From positions 1-36,304 of the forward strand of contig NZ_JAIBNX010000017.1 in assembly GCF_026130045.1 (NCBI RefSeq): DNA of 36,304 nucleotides. The letters are read 5' to 3'. Position numbers and translations under genes: made by a program. Source of the stretch: Micromonospora sp. CPCC 205371 (lineage in GTDB: Bacteria > Actinomycetota > Actinomycetes > Mycobacteriales > Micromonosporaceae). Shown piece by piece: positions 11,229 through 20,500 of this stretch. Each line of letters opens with the position of its first letter. Position 1 is the first letter of the stretch. A model generated the notes under the pieces. That model saw only the letters and a list, made by a program, of their open reading frames with translations. It did no database searches and was not told the DNA's origin.

Positions 11229-11271
11229 GAGCCTCAGCCTAGAACCACCCGCTGCCTCTACGATTGCCGGC
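11229..11271. promoter_or_regulatory. Compact divergent leaderless promoters
   Basis: The 43-base gap holds TAGGCT on the - strand (bases 11241-11236), seven bases before the adenosyltransferase ATG. On the + strand it holds TACGAT (11259-11264), seven bases before the murA GTG. Both fit TANNNT boxes for transcripts starting at or next to the start codon. Neither gene has a Shine-Dalgarno sequence. The -35 regions would lie inside the opposite gene. Confidence 0.5.
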
Positions 11272-12552
11272 GTGGATGTGATCCAGGTACACGGCGGTGC
11301 CCGGCTGGCCGGTGACGTGTCGGTGGTGGGTGCCAAGAACTCAGCTCTCAAGCTGATGGCGGCGGCTCTCCTCGCCTCGGGCGAGTCGGTGATCACCAAC
11401 GTTCCCCGGATCACGGATATCGCGATCATGGCTGAGGTGCTGCGCCGGCTCGGCTGCTCTGTCTCGTACGACGAGGGCGACGTCACGATCGAGGTTCCTG
11501 ACGAGCCCGGCACCGAGGCCGACTACGACCTGGTACGCCGCCTGCGCGCCTCCATCTGCGTGCTCGGGCCGCTGCTGGCCCGGCGCGGGTACGTGCGGGT
11601 GGCCCACCCGGGCGGCGACGCGATCGGCTCGCGCGGGCTCGACATGCACGTCGACGGGCTGGCCAGGATGGGCGCCGAGATCTCCGGCGAGCACGGGTTC
11701 GTCATCGCCTCGGCGCCGCGCGGGCTGCGTGGCGCGACGATCTGGCTGGACTTTCCGAGCGTCGGCGCCACCGAAAACCTGCTGATGGCCGCCGTGTTGG
11801 CGCGGGGCGAGACGGTGATCGACAACGCTGCCCGCGAGCCCGAGATCGTCGACATCTGCGCGATGCTCACGTCGATGGGCGCCCGGATCGAAGGCGCCGG
11901 CACGTCCACCCTGTACATCCAGGGCGTCGACGGTCTGAGCCCCGTGCGGCACGCCACGATCGGTGACCGCATCGTGGCCGGCACCTGGGCCTTCGGCGCG
12001 GCGATGACCCGCGGCGACGTGACGGTGAGCGGGGTCGACGCGGCGTGGCTGGAGATCGCGCTCGACAAGGTGGTGGCGGCGGGCGGTCTGGTGGAGTCGC
12101 AGCCGGACGGCTTCCGGGTGCGGATGGACCGCCGGCCGACCTCGGTCGACGTGGTCACGCTGCCGTTCCCGGGCTTCCCGACCGACCTGCTGCCGATGGC
12201 GATCGGGCTGGCGGCGGTCAGCGACGGAGCGTCCCTGATCACCGAGAACATCTTCGATGGCCGCTTCATGTTCGTGAACGAGATGGCCCGGCTGGGCGCC
12301 GACATCCGCACCGACGGCCACCACGCGGTGGTACAGGGGCGGGAGCGGCTGTCGAGCGCGCCGGTGGCGGCCACGGACATCCGCGCCGGCGCCGGGCTGG
12401 TGATCGCCGCGTTGTGCGCCGACGGGATGACCGAGGTGTCGCGCGTGCACCACATCGACCGGGGCTATCCCGGCTTCGTGGCAGATCTCCGGCGCCTTGG
12501 CGTCAAGGTCGAGCGCGTCGAGGCCCCAGAAGACCCCACGTTCACGTTCTGA
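11272..12552 (+). CDS. murA: UDP-N-acetylglucosamine 1-carboxyvinyltransferase, Asp-type
   Basis: First committed step of peptidoglycan synthesis: adds enolpyruvate from PEP to UDP-GlcNAc in the cytoplasm. The 426 residues have the EPT fold, with GAKNSALK near the N-terminus, GGRLxG-like early strands and the closing [10 protein letters not shown] helix. The loop normally reading Cys-x-I-G-x-R-P has Asp116 in place of Cys ([13 protein letters not shown]). A Cys-to-Asp change at this site is known in mycobacterial MurA and removes the residue that fosfomycin alkylates. The start is GTG 11272, beginning VDVIQVHGG. The longer reading from 11206 overlaps the divergent gene and lacks family similarity. 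It converges with the next gene, three bases away. Confidence 0.96.
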   Translation: MDVIQVHGGARLAGDVSVVGAKNSALKLMAAALLASGESVITNVPRITDIAIMAEVLRRLGCSVSYDEGDVTIEVPDEPGTEADYDLVRRLRASICVLGPLLARRGYVRVAHPGGDAIGSRGLDMHVDGLARMGAEISGEHGFVIASAPRGLRGATIWLDFPSVGATENLLMAAVLARGETVIDNAAREPEIVDICAMLTSMGARIEGAGTSTLYIQGVDGLSPVRHATIGDRIVAGTWAFGAAMTRGDVTVSGVDAAWLEIALDKVVAAGGLVESQPDGFRVRMDRRPTSVDVVTLPFPGFPTDLLPMAIGLAAVSDGASLITENIFDGRFMFVNEMARLGADIRTDGHHAVVQGRERLSSAPVAATDIRAGAGLVIAALCADGMTEVSRVHHIDRGYPGFVADLRRLGVKVERVEAPEDPTFTF

Positions 12553-12555
12553 CCG

Positions 12556-13404
12556 TCAGTACTCGTAGAAGCCCCGGCCGGTCTTGCGGCCCAGGTCGCC
12601 GGCCGTCACCATGCGCTGGAGCAGCTCCGGAGGGAAGAACTTCTCGTCGGCCGTGTCGGTGTAGATGTTCTTCGTCGCGTGCAGCAGAACGTCTACGCCG
12701 GTCAGGTCGGTCGTCGCCAGCGGGCCCATCGCGTGCCCGAAGCCCAGCTTGCACGCCACGTCCAGGTCTTCCGGACTGACCACGCCCGCCTCGACCAGCT
12801 TGACCGCCTCGACCACCAGCGCGGCGATCAGCCGGGTGGTGACGAAGCCGGCGACGTCGCGGTTGACCACAATGCACGTCTTGCCGATCTCCTCGGCGAA
12901 TGCCTTGGCCGTCGCGAGTGCCTCGTCGGAGGTCTTGTACCCGCGTACCAGCTCGCAGAGCTTCATCATCGGTACCGGCGAGAAGAAATGGGTGCCAACG
13001 ACCCATTCTGGCCGTTGTGTCACCGCGGCGATCTGTGTGACCGGGATAGCGCTGGTGTTCGTGGCCAAAACCGCGCCCGCCTTGCACACCTTGTCGAGCT
13101 GCCGGAACACCTCGTGCTTGATCTCCAGCCGCTCGAACACCGCCTCCACCACGATGTCAGCCTCGGCCGCCGCGTCGAGATCGGTCGTCGTCGCGATCCG
13201 GCCGATGGCCGCGTCCACGTCGTCGGCGCCGATCACGCCCTTCGCGGCGAACTTCGACAGCGACGCGCGGATGCCGTCGACCCCGCGCTTCAGCGCCGCG
13301 TCGTCCAAGTCGCGGATGGTCACCTGCCAGCCTGCCTGAGCCGCCACCTGCGCGATGCCCGAACCCATCAGACCGGCCCCGATGACCGCCAGTCGCCCCG
13401 CCAT
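12556..13404 (-). CDS. 3-hydroxyacyl-CoA (3-hydroxybutyryl-CoA) dehydrogenase
   Basis: NAD(P)-dependent oxidation or reduction between 3-hydroxyacyl-CoA and 3-ketoacyl-CoA. The 282-residue single-unit form starts with the Rossmann loop GAGLMGSGIA, then has NTSAIPVTQI and the catalytic His in GTHFFSPVPMMKLCELV. Its C-terminal dimerisation domain has GFGHAMGPLATTDLTG and ends GRKTGRGFYEY. The start ATG has GAGGAGG just upstream. It may supply C4 units for the ethylmalonyl-CoA route (MeaA is nearby) or work in beta-oxidation or butanoate use; the sequence alone cannot decide. A second, fused double version lies at 33762-35552. Confidence 0.93.
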   Translation of the reverse strand: MAGRLAVIGAGLMGSGIAQVAAQAGWQVTIRDLDDAALKRGVDGIRASLSKFAAKGVIGADDVDAAIGRIATTTDLDAAAEADIVVEAVFERLEIKHEVFRQLDKVCKAGAVLATNTSAIPVTQIAAVTQRPEWVVGTHFFSPVPMMKLCELVRGYKTSDEALATAKAFAEEIGKTCIVVNRDVAGFVTTRLIAALVVEAVKLVEAGVVSPEDLDVACKLGFGHAMGPLATTDLTGVDVLLHATKNIYTDTADEKFFPPELLQRMVTAGDLGRKTGRGFYEY

Positions 13405-13479
13405 GTGTCCTCCTCGAATCGTTCCCTGTGGAACTCTAAACGACCATTCAGGGTGACCTTGAAGTGTCACACTGTCGCC

Positions 13480-13809
13480 ATGGCCATCAGCGACGGCTGG
13501 TACCTCGCGGGGCCGGTGATCGCGCTCGCGGTCGTCGGAGTGCTCGCCGTGGTGTTGCGCCGGGCGCTGGGGCAAGACGCGGTGCGGCACGAGCCCGCAC
13601 CGGTGCTGGACGACTTCGGGCTGCTGCGGGTCGCCGCGCTGGCAGACCGCTTGGATACGGCTGCCGGCGTGCGAAGCGCGCTGACTCAGGCCGGCATCCG
13701 GTCGACAATGGCGGTCGGGATGGACGGCTTGATCCAAGTGTTGGTCTTCCCTGACGACGCGGCTCGGGCTCGCCAGGTTCTGGACCACCCCGCGCCGCCG
13801 CCCGCCTGA
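13480..13809 (+). CDS. Small membrane-anchored DUF2007-like protein
   Basis: A 109-residue protein with an N-terminal membrane helix (about residues 7-26) and a soluble C-terminal domain. In that domain, LADRLDTAAGVRSALTQAGIRST followed by a GLIQVLVFPDDAARARQVL strand-helix resembles the DUF2007 'putative signal transducing protein' fold. The function is unknown. A longer open frame runs upstream but is antisense to the dehydrogenase gene. ATG at 13480 is chosen as the first start after that gene. No Shine-Dalgarno sequence is evident. The end faces the ABC permease gene four bases away. Confidence 0.7.
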   Translation: MAISDGWYLAGPVIALAVVGVLAVVLRRALGQDAVRHEPAPVLDDFGLLRVAALADRLDTAAGVRSALTQAGIRSTMAVGMDGLIQVLVFPDDAARARQVLDHPAPPPA

Positions 13810-13813
13810 TGCG

Positions 13814-14593
13814 TCAGCGGTCCAGAGACCAGCGGAACGTACGTAGGCAGAGCACCAGGCCGATCACGCACCACGCCACGAGGATCAGCGCCACCTTGCC
13901 CAGTTCCCATGAGCCCGCCGGTTCCTGAGCCGCGAAGCTCTCGGGCAGGAAGACCGAGCGCAGCCCCTGGCACATCCACTTCAGCGGGAACAGGGCCGCG
14001 ACCTGCTGCATCCACGTCGGCAGGTCGGTGAAGACGAAGAACACCCCGGAGATGAACTGCAGGACCAGTGCCACCGGCGTCGCCGTCGCCGTGGCGCCGC
14101 GCGCGTTGCGTGACACCGACGAGAACGCGATGCCGCACAGCGTGCACGCGGTCAGTCCCAGCAGGGTCACCCAACCGAACGTCAGCCATTTACCCACCGT
14201 GGAGGGCAGTTCCAGACCGAAGAGCCCCACGGACACCACGAGCAGCAGCGCGATCTCCACCACCGCGATCGCCGTCACCATGATGACCTTGCCGGCGAAA
14301 TATGCCCATTTGGGCATCGGCGTCCCGCGCAACCGCTTCAGCACACCCCGATCCCGCTCGATCGGTATCTGGATCGCGAGGCTCTGGAACCCCACGGTCA
14401 TCAACCCGGTCGCGATCATGCCGGTGACGAAGTACTGCGTGAAGCTCACGCCCGGCGTGATGTCCCACGTGAAGATCGACGCGAAGATCAAGATCATGAT
14501 GACCGGGAAAGCCATCGTGAAGACGACCGACTCCCGGCTGCGCAAGAACTGCTTGATCTCCAGTGCGCCCTGCCGCTGAGCCAGCCCGATCAC
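13814..14593 (-). CDS. ABC-2 type exporter permease
   Basis: Six-helix permease (259 residues) of the DrrB/ABC-2 type. It has a cytoplasmic N-terminus with a KQFLRSRESVVFTMAFPV entry helix, the RDRGVLKRLRGTPM coupling-helix motif typical of drug and polysaccharide ABC-2 exporters, and closing helices around residues 220-250. The GTG start overlaps the stop of the ATPase gene by four bases (GTGA), so the two are translationally coupled and form one transporter. The substrate is not identifiable. Confidence 0.92.
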   Translation of the reverse strand: MIGLAQRQGALEIKQFLRSRESVVFTMAFPVIMILIFASIFTWDITPGVSFTQYFVTGMIATGLMTVGFQSLAIQIPIERDRGVLKRLRGTPMPKWAYFAGKVIMVTAIAVVEIALLLVVSVGLFGLELPSTVGKWLTFGWVTLLGLTACTLCGIAFSSVSRNARGATATATPVALVLQFISGVFFVFTDLPTWMQQVAALFPLKWMCQGLRSVFLPESFAAQEPAGSWELGKVALILVAWCVIGLVLCLRTFRWSLDR

Positions 14594-15435
14594 GCCTTCT
14601 CTCCGATCATCCGCAGGTAGACGTCTTCGAGCGTCGGCCGGGTCACGGTCAGTCCCGGTACCTCGCCGCCGAAGCGCGCGGCCAGTTCGACCACGAGCGC
14701 CGTCGGCGTCTCGCTCTCGGCCGCCTCGACAGCTCCCTCTTTGGTACGCCAGGCGACCGTCGCCGGAGCCCGATGGCGATTGCCCAGCCGGCTCGGCGGA
14801 GCCACCTCGACCAGTTCGCCCCGGGCGATCACCCCCACCCGGTCGGCGAGCGCCTCCGCCTCGTCCAGGTAGTGCGTGGTCAGCAGGATTGTCGTACCGG
14901 CGCCCGCCAGGTCACGGATCAGCTCCCAGAACTCGCGGCGCGCCTCCGGGTCGAAGCCGGTCGTCGGCTCGTCGAGAAAGAGCAACTCGGGCCGGCCGAC
15001 GATCCCGAGTGCCACGTCGAGGCGGCGCTTCTGCCCACCGGAGAGGGTGCGGGTACGGGAGCGTGACTTCTCGGTGAGCCCCACCCGGGCGATCACCTGG
15101 TCAGGGTCGTCGGCGCCGGGGTAGAAGCCCGCGAAGTGGCGCACCACCTCGCCGACGGTCAGCTCGTCGAACTCGCCGGTGCCCTGCAGCACGATGCCCA
15201 CCCGGGCCCGCCAGGCGGCGCCCGCCTTGTCGGGGTCCTCGCCGAGCACGCGTACGTCTCCCGCGTCCCGCCGGCGGTACCCCTCCAGGATCTCCACCGT
15301 CGTCGTCTTGCCGGCGCCATTGGGCCCCAGCAGCGCGAAGACCTCGCCCTTGCGTACCTCCAGGTCCAGCCCGGCCACGGCCGTGACGTCGGCGTACGCC
15401 TTGCGCAGCCCGTGCACGGAGATCGCGGAATCCAT
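14590..15435 (-). CDS. ABC transporter ATPase, DrrA-like
   Basis: Nucleotide-binding subunit of the exporter (281 residues). Walker A GPNGAGKT is at residues 37-44, then the Q-loop (VLQGTGEFDELTV), the LSGGQKRR signature, the Walker B segment LLFLDEPTTG and the H-loop TTHYLDEAEALADR. A C-terminal extension ends in PTLEDVYLRMIG, typical of DrrA-type ATPases. ATG at 15435 is preferred to GTG at 15441 because TAGTGT lies exactly six bases before it, a leaderless -10 arrangement. It precedes and overlaps the permease gene. Confidence 0.93.
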   Translation of the reverse strand: MDSAISVHGLRKAYADVTAVAGLDLEVRKGEVFALLGPNGAGKTTTVEILEGYRRRDAGDVRVLGEDPDKAGAAWRARVGIVLQGTGEFDELTVGEVVRHFAGFYPGADDPDQVIARVGLTEKSRSRTRTLSGGQKRRLDVALGIVGRPELLFLDEPTTGFDPEARREFWELIRDLAGAGTTILLTTHYLDEAEALADRVGVIARGELVEVAPPSRLGNRHRAPATVAWRTKEGAVEAAESETPTALVVELAARFGGEVPGLTVTRPTLEDVYLRMIGEKA

Positions 15436-15441
15436 GGGCAC

Positions 15442-15447
15442 ACACTA
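15442..15447 (-). promoter_or_regulatory. Leaderless -10 box for the ABC ATPase gene
   Basis: TAGTGT on the minus strand, six bases before ATG 15435, matches TANNNT with transcription expected to start at or near the start codon. There is no Shine-Dalgarno sequence. Confidence 0.45.
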
Positions 15448-15500
15448 TGGACCGCCCTGCTGTGCGGTTTTTCACCGACCCTAGTGACTTAACGGTAACT

Positions 15501-15506
15501 TAGACT
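15501..15506 (+). promoter_or_regulatory. Leaderless -10 box for meaA
   Basis: TAGACT followed by six bases and then ATG 15513. The short AT-richer stretch upstream contains ACTTAACGGTAACTTA, in which ACTTA occurs twice, a possible regulator site. No convincing -35 hexamer is visible. Confidence 0.5.
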
Positions 15507-15512
15507 CCGGAC

Positions 15513-17513
15513 ATGGAGAGCCGTCTGCCGGAGCGCGACCGCCCATGGGTGATGCGGACCTACGCCGGGCACTCCTCGGCCGCCGCGACCAACGCCCTCT
15601 TCCGCCGCAACCTGGGCAAAGGGCAGACCGGGCTGTCAGTCGCCTTCGATCTGCCCACCCAGACCGGGTACGACCCCGACGACGTGATGGCCGCCGGTGA
15701 GGTGGGTCGGGTCGGGGTGCCGGTGGCGCACCTCGGAGACATGCGGGCCCTCTTCGATGGCATCCCGCTCGCCGACGCCAACACGTCCATGACGATCAAC
15801 GCGACGGCCATGTGGCTGCTCGCTCTCTACGTGGTGGCCGCCGAGGAGCAGGGTGTGCCGGCCGCCACGCTCGCTGGCACGACGCAGAACGACATCGTCA
15901 AGGAGTACCTGTCTCGCGGCACGTACATCTTTCCGCCCGCGCCGTCGCTGCGGCTGACCACCGACACGATCGCCTGGACGGTCACCAACTGTCCCAAGTG
16001 GAACCCCATCAACGTGTGCTCGTACCACCTCCAGGAGGCGGGCGCGACGCCAGTGCAGGAGGTCGGGTTCGCGCTGGCGACCGCCGTGGCGGTACTCGAC
16101 GCGGTGCGCGACGGCGGTCAGGTGCTGCCCGAACGGATGGGCGATGTCGTGCAGCGAATCTCGTTCTTCGTCAACGCCGGGGTGCGCTTCGTCGAGGAAC
16201 TCGCGAAGATGCGGGCGTTCGCCGCGCTGTGGGACGACCTGACCCGCGAGCGGTACGGCGTTGCCGACCCGAAGCAGCGCCGATTCCGGTACGGCGTGCA
16301 GGTGAACTCGCTCGGCCTGACCGAGGCGCAGCCGGAAAACAACATCCAGCGGATCGTGCTGGAGATGCTCGGCGTGACGCTCTCTCGCAGCGCACGGGCT
16401 CGTGCGGTGCAGCTTCCGGCGTGGAACGAGGCGCTCGGCCTGCCACGCCCGTGGGACCAGCAGTGGTCCCTGCGGATGCAGCAGGTCCTCGCGTACGAGT
16501 CGGATCTGCTGGAGTACCCGGACCTCTTCGACGGCTCGCACGTCATGGAAGGGCTCGTATCGTCCATCGTGGACGGAGCACGGATCGAGCTGGAGAAGAT
16601 CCTGGACCTCGGTGGCGTGGTGGCCGCCGTGGAGACCGGGTACCTCAAGAGCGCGCTCGTGTCGTCGCTCGCCGACCGGCGCCGCCGCATGGAGACGGGT
16701 GCCGACGTCGTGGTGGGCGTCAACCGGTTCCAGGAGACCGAGCCGTCACCGCTCACCGCAGCCGGTGCCGAGGCGATCGAGCAGGTCGACCCGGCCGTCG
16801 AGCAGGCCGCCGCGGCGGCGGTACGGCAGTGGCGAGCCGGGCGCGATCAGTCCGAGGTGGACGCGGCCCTGGCTGTACTGCGCGAGAAGGCGGCCAGCAC
16901 GGCGAACCTGATGGACGCGACGCTCGCCTGCGTGCGGGCCGGCGTGACCACGGGGGAGTGGGCCGGGGTTCTGCGCGAGGCGTTCGGCGAGTACCGGGCG
17001 CCGACCGGGCTGTCCGCCGCAGCGGTGTCCACAAGCGACACGACGCTCTCCACCGTGCGGGAACGCGTCCGGCGGACCGCCGACGAACTCGGTGCAGGAC
17101 GGCTGCGCCTGCTGGTCGGCAAGCCCGGCCTCGACGGCCACTCCAACGGTGCCGAACAGATCGCGGTGCGCGCCCGGGACGCCGGCTTCGAGGTGGTGTA
17201 TCAGGGCATCCGGCTCACCCCGGCGCAGATCGTGGCGGCGGCCGTCGAGGAAGACGTCGACCTGGTTGGGCTCTCCGTGCTGTCCGGATCGCACCTGGCG
17301 GCGGTACCGGCGGTGCTGGACGGGCTGCGGGCCGCTGGCCGTGCCGACCTGCCCGTGGTGGTCGGCGGCATCATTCCCCAGGCGGACGCCGGCAAGCTCC
17401 GCGATGCCGGGGTGGCGCGGGTCTTCACGCCGAAGGACTTCGCGCTGAACGCGATCCTCGACGACCTGGTGACGGTCGGGCGGGGGGCCAACGCCCTCCC
17501 GCACGACTCCTGA
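15513..17513 (+). CDS. meaA: Ethylmalonyl-CoA mutase (MeaA/Ecm), B12-dependent
   Basis: Adenosylcobalamin-dependent carbon-skeleton mutase converting ethylmalonyl-CoA to methylsuccinyl-CoA in the ethylmalonyl-CoA pathway for acetyl-CoA assimilation. The 666 residues form one chain: an N-terminal TIM barrel with FDLPTQTGYDPD, TSMTINATA, GTTQNDIVKEYLSRGTYIFPP and CSYHLQEAGATPVQE, and a C-terminal B12 domain with the cobalt-ligand motif D-x-H-x2-G (His543 in KPGLDGHSNGAEQIA). The SNGAEQIA wording and the single-chain length favour Ecm over methylmalonyl-CoA mutase (usually G-H-D-R-G and about 730 residues); the exact substrate is still inferred. It starts leaderless. Its last 313 bases are overlapped by the open frame of the convergent GH43 gene. 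Confidence 0.9.
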   Translation: MESRLPERDRPWVMRTYAGHSSAAATNALFRRNLGKGQTGLSVAFDLPTQTGYDPDDVMAAGEVGRVGVPVAHLGDMRALFDGIPLADANTSMTINATAMWLLALYVVAAEEQGVPAATLAGTTQNDIVKEYLSRGTYIFPPAPSLRLTTDTIAWTVTNCPKWNPINVCSYHLQEAGATPVQEVGFALATAVAVLDAVRDGGQVLPERMGDVVQRISFFVNAGVRFVEELAKMRAFAALWDDLTRERYGVADPKQRRFRYGVQVNSLGLTEAQPENNIQRIVLEMLGVTLSRSARARAVQLPAWNEALGLPRPWDQQWSLRMQQVLAYESDLLEYPDLFDGSHVMEGLVSSIVDGARIELEKILDLGGVVAAVETGYLKSALVSSLADRRRRMETGADVVVGVNRFQETEPSPLTAAGAEAIEQVDPAVEQAAAAAVRQWRAGRDQSEVDAALAVLREKAASTANLMDATLACVRAGVTTGEWAGVLREAFGEYRAPTGLSAAAVSTSDTTLSTVRERVRRTADELGAGRLRLLVGKPGLDGHSNGAEQIAVRARDAGFEVVYQGIRLTPAQIVAAAVEEDVDLVGLSVLSGSHLAAVPAVLDGLRAAGRADLPVVVGGIIPQADAGKLRDAGVARVFTPKDFALNAILDDLVTVGRGANALPHDS

Positions 17514-20500
17514 TCGGTCCGGCAGTTTGTGGTGATCACTACGCTGCCGCCGCCTATCGCGGTGCTGCCGTCAGCGGAGCGGCTGTCGTAGACCACCTCG
17601 TCGGTGGCCTTATCGGTGATCTTGATCCAGAAGCGGTCCTTGCCCGCGCCACGCTTCGCCTCGTCGTTGAGCGTGACCATGTAGGCGTACTCGCGACCGT
17701 TCATCGTGCCCACACCGTTGTACTGCGCCCGCGGGCCGGTGAGCACCAGCCGCTGGTACGAGGTGGCCTCGAAGGTCAGGTCTCCGGCCTGGAGCCGCAG
17801 CGCGATGCCGCCCTTGGCGGCAGCCGTGCCGCCGGTGACACCGAAGACGGCGCGCCCGCCCGGCGTGTCGATCCAGCCGCTGCCGGTGACGTACGGCTTG
17901 CTCGGGTCGAACACCACCGCGTAGGCGAACGTCGCGCTCGACGAGCCGCCCCGGTAGTCGGCGACCGTCACGGTCGGCTGGTAGACGCCCGGTGCCGAGT
18001 AGACGTGCGTCGCCTTGCACGTGCCGCCGTCGGCGGTGCCGACCGTCGTGCTGCCGTCCTTCCAGTCCACAGTGCACCGGTGGAAGTCGGCTCGGTTGGC
18101 GTCGCTGTACGGCACGGACAGCGCGACCGGGGTGCCGAGGGCCACCGGTGCCTCCGGACCCGTCACCACACCGGCGACCGGTGCGGCGTTGACGACCGGG
18201 TCGACGCTCTCCAGCGTCGGCACCACCTTCACGATGTCGCCGTCCGCGTCGAACTCCAGGCGGTCGATCGTCGTCTCGCGGTGCGTGCCGTCGCCGCCCG
18301 GGATCGCGAACCGGTGGTACGCGATGTACCACTCGTCCGTGCCCGGCACCTGGACAACCGAGTGGTGCCCCGTGCCCTTGATGCCAAGGGACAGGTCCTT
18401 CTGCAGGATCAGGCCCTTCCGGTCGCTCCACGGGCCGAGCGGCGAGCTAGCCGTCGCGTACGCCACCTGGTAGTTCTCGTCCCGGGTGTCGTTCTCCGAC
18501 CACATGAAGTAGTAGACGCCGTTGCGCTTCACCACGAACGAACCCTCGTTGTAGTTCGTCGGGTGATACGTGCGCACCTGCGCCGGGTCGAACGACACCA
18601 TGTCGTCGTTCAGCGGCACCTGGTACGAATTGCCGTTGCCCCAGTACAGGTAGGACTGTCCATCGTCGTCGGTGAAGACCGCCGGGTCGATCATCTGACC
18701 GCTGTAGGTGCCGGCGGGTACCAGCGGGTGGCCGAGCGCGTCCTGGAACGGCCCGGTCGGCGAGTCGGAGACGGCCACACCGAGGTGCTTGCGGGTGTCG
18801 CCGGTCGCCATGCCACCGCTGAAGTAGAAGTAGTACTTGCCGTCCTTCCCGCGCGCGATCGTCGGCGCCCAGGCGCTGTTGTCGGCCCACGTGACATCCG
18901 GACCGAGGTCCAGGGTGACGCCGTGGGCCTCCCAGGGGGGCATGTCGGTCGACGGGAACGCCTTGGACTGCGTACCCCTCCCGCCGGCGAAGCCGTCCGT
19001 CGTGGCGTACATGTAGAACTTGCCGTCGAACACCGCGATGTTCGGGTCGGCGTACAGCCCCGGCAGCACCGGGCTGCGCATCACGCGTGCCGTGACGGTC
19101 CACGTGCGGGTGTCGCCGTCCGAACCGGTCACCGTGTACGTCACCGGGTTGGTGAAGTCGCGGACCGCACCCGATGCCGGGCTGATCGTCGCGCCCCTGG
19201 CCAGTACGAAGTTTGGGGCCAGGGCCTTCAGATCGGTGCCCTCCTTGACGGGCAGTACCACCCGGCTGTTGGCGTCGTCGACCAGCGCGTCGACCTTCAG
19301 TTCGGGCAACGACACCTCGGCCAGCGCCGTCGTGTTGCCAGCCAGTTCCAGCACCTCCGATGTGGGCAATGCGCGGCGGTAGATCCGGAAGTCGTCGACC
19401 TCACCCGCGAAGTAGGGGTCCGCGCCGTACAGCGACCGTCCGATGTAGCCGGTGTAGCTCTTGGCCGCGTCGTACAGGTCGGACGGCTTGGCGGTCACGT
19501 TCGTGGCGCGGGCGACCGGAACACCGTTGAGGTACAGCACACCCGTCTTCGCGGCACCGTCGATCGTGACGGCCACGTGCTGCCATTCACCGCCCTTCAG
19601 CGCGGCGCTCGACGGCATGCTCGACTCCGCCTGCCAACTGCCGGTCGTGATCGCCGAGTACAGGACGCGGCCACCGTTGGACGGCGAGGCGAACAGGTAC
19701 TTGTTGTTGTCTGGTCCGAGCCCGAAGAGCCACTGGTTGACCGTGGTCGAGGCACTCCATTTGACGTGCGTCGCCACCGTTACGCTCTCCGCGCCGCCCA
19801 GTACGCCGTTGGGGATCGTGACGTACGGCGCGGTCGTCGAGGAACTAGACCCGCCCGACATCTGGAACGAGCCGCCCTCGACACCGGTGCCGAACGCGGG
19901 CGTCCGGGCGTACGTGCCGTGGTAGCCGTGACCCGACGAGTCCCGGGCGATGTTGCCACCCGTCTCGTCGAACCTGTAGCGCACCACCAGGTCGTTGGGG
20001 ATGTCCGGGCCATCGGTCGAGACCGTGACGGTTGCGGTTGCCCGCACCGTGTCGCTGCCCGCGACAGCCCCGCTGACCGTGAACGTGCCCACCGACTGGT
20101 ACGCCGACGGCGGCACCGCGTCCCAGGTGACCGAGGCGGGCCGGTCGATCCCGTCGGCGTACCGGGCGATGACAGTCGCCGGCAGCACCGGAGCGTTGCC
20201 GACGCGGGTCTCCACGGCCACACCTTCCGCGCTCTCGACGAGCTGGTCAGCCGCGTACGCCCGCAGCAGCCGGTCGTACTCGGCCTGCGTCACCGGCAGC
20301 ACCGTGCCGTGCCGCGGCCGGGACGGCAGGCTGTATCCGGTCGACATCTTCCAGACGCCGGAATCCAGATCGGTCGACTCGAACGGGATGTAGCCCCGGC
20401 CACCGAACTCGTCGATGAACAGGTACCACTTCTCCTCGGTGTTCGACTTGAAGATGGTCGGGCCCTCACCCTGGCTGATCGAGTCTTTGCCGATGCAGTC

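Noticed and set aside
15513-17513. Classical methylmalonyl-CoA mutase
   Set aside because: The single chain of 666 residues and the DGHSNGAEQIA cobalamin motif fit MeaA/ethylmalonyl-CoA mutase better than the longer MCM with a G-H-D-R-G motif.
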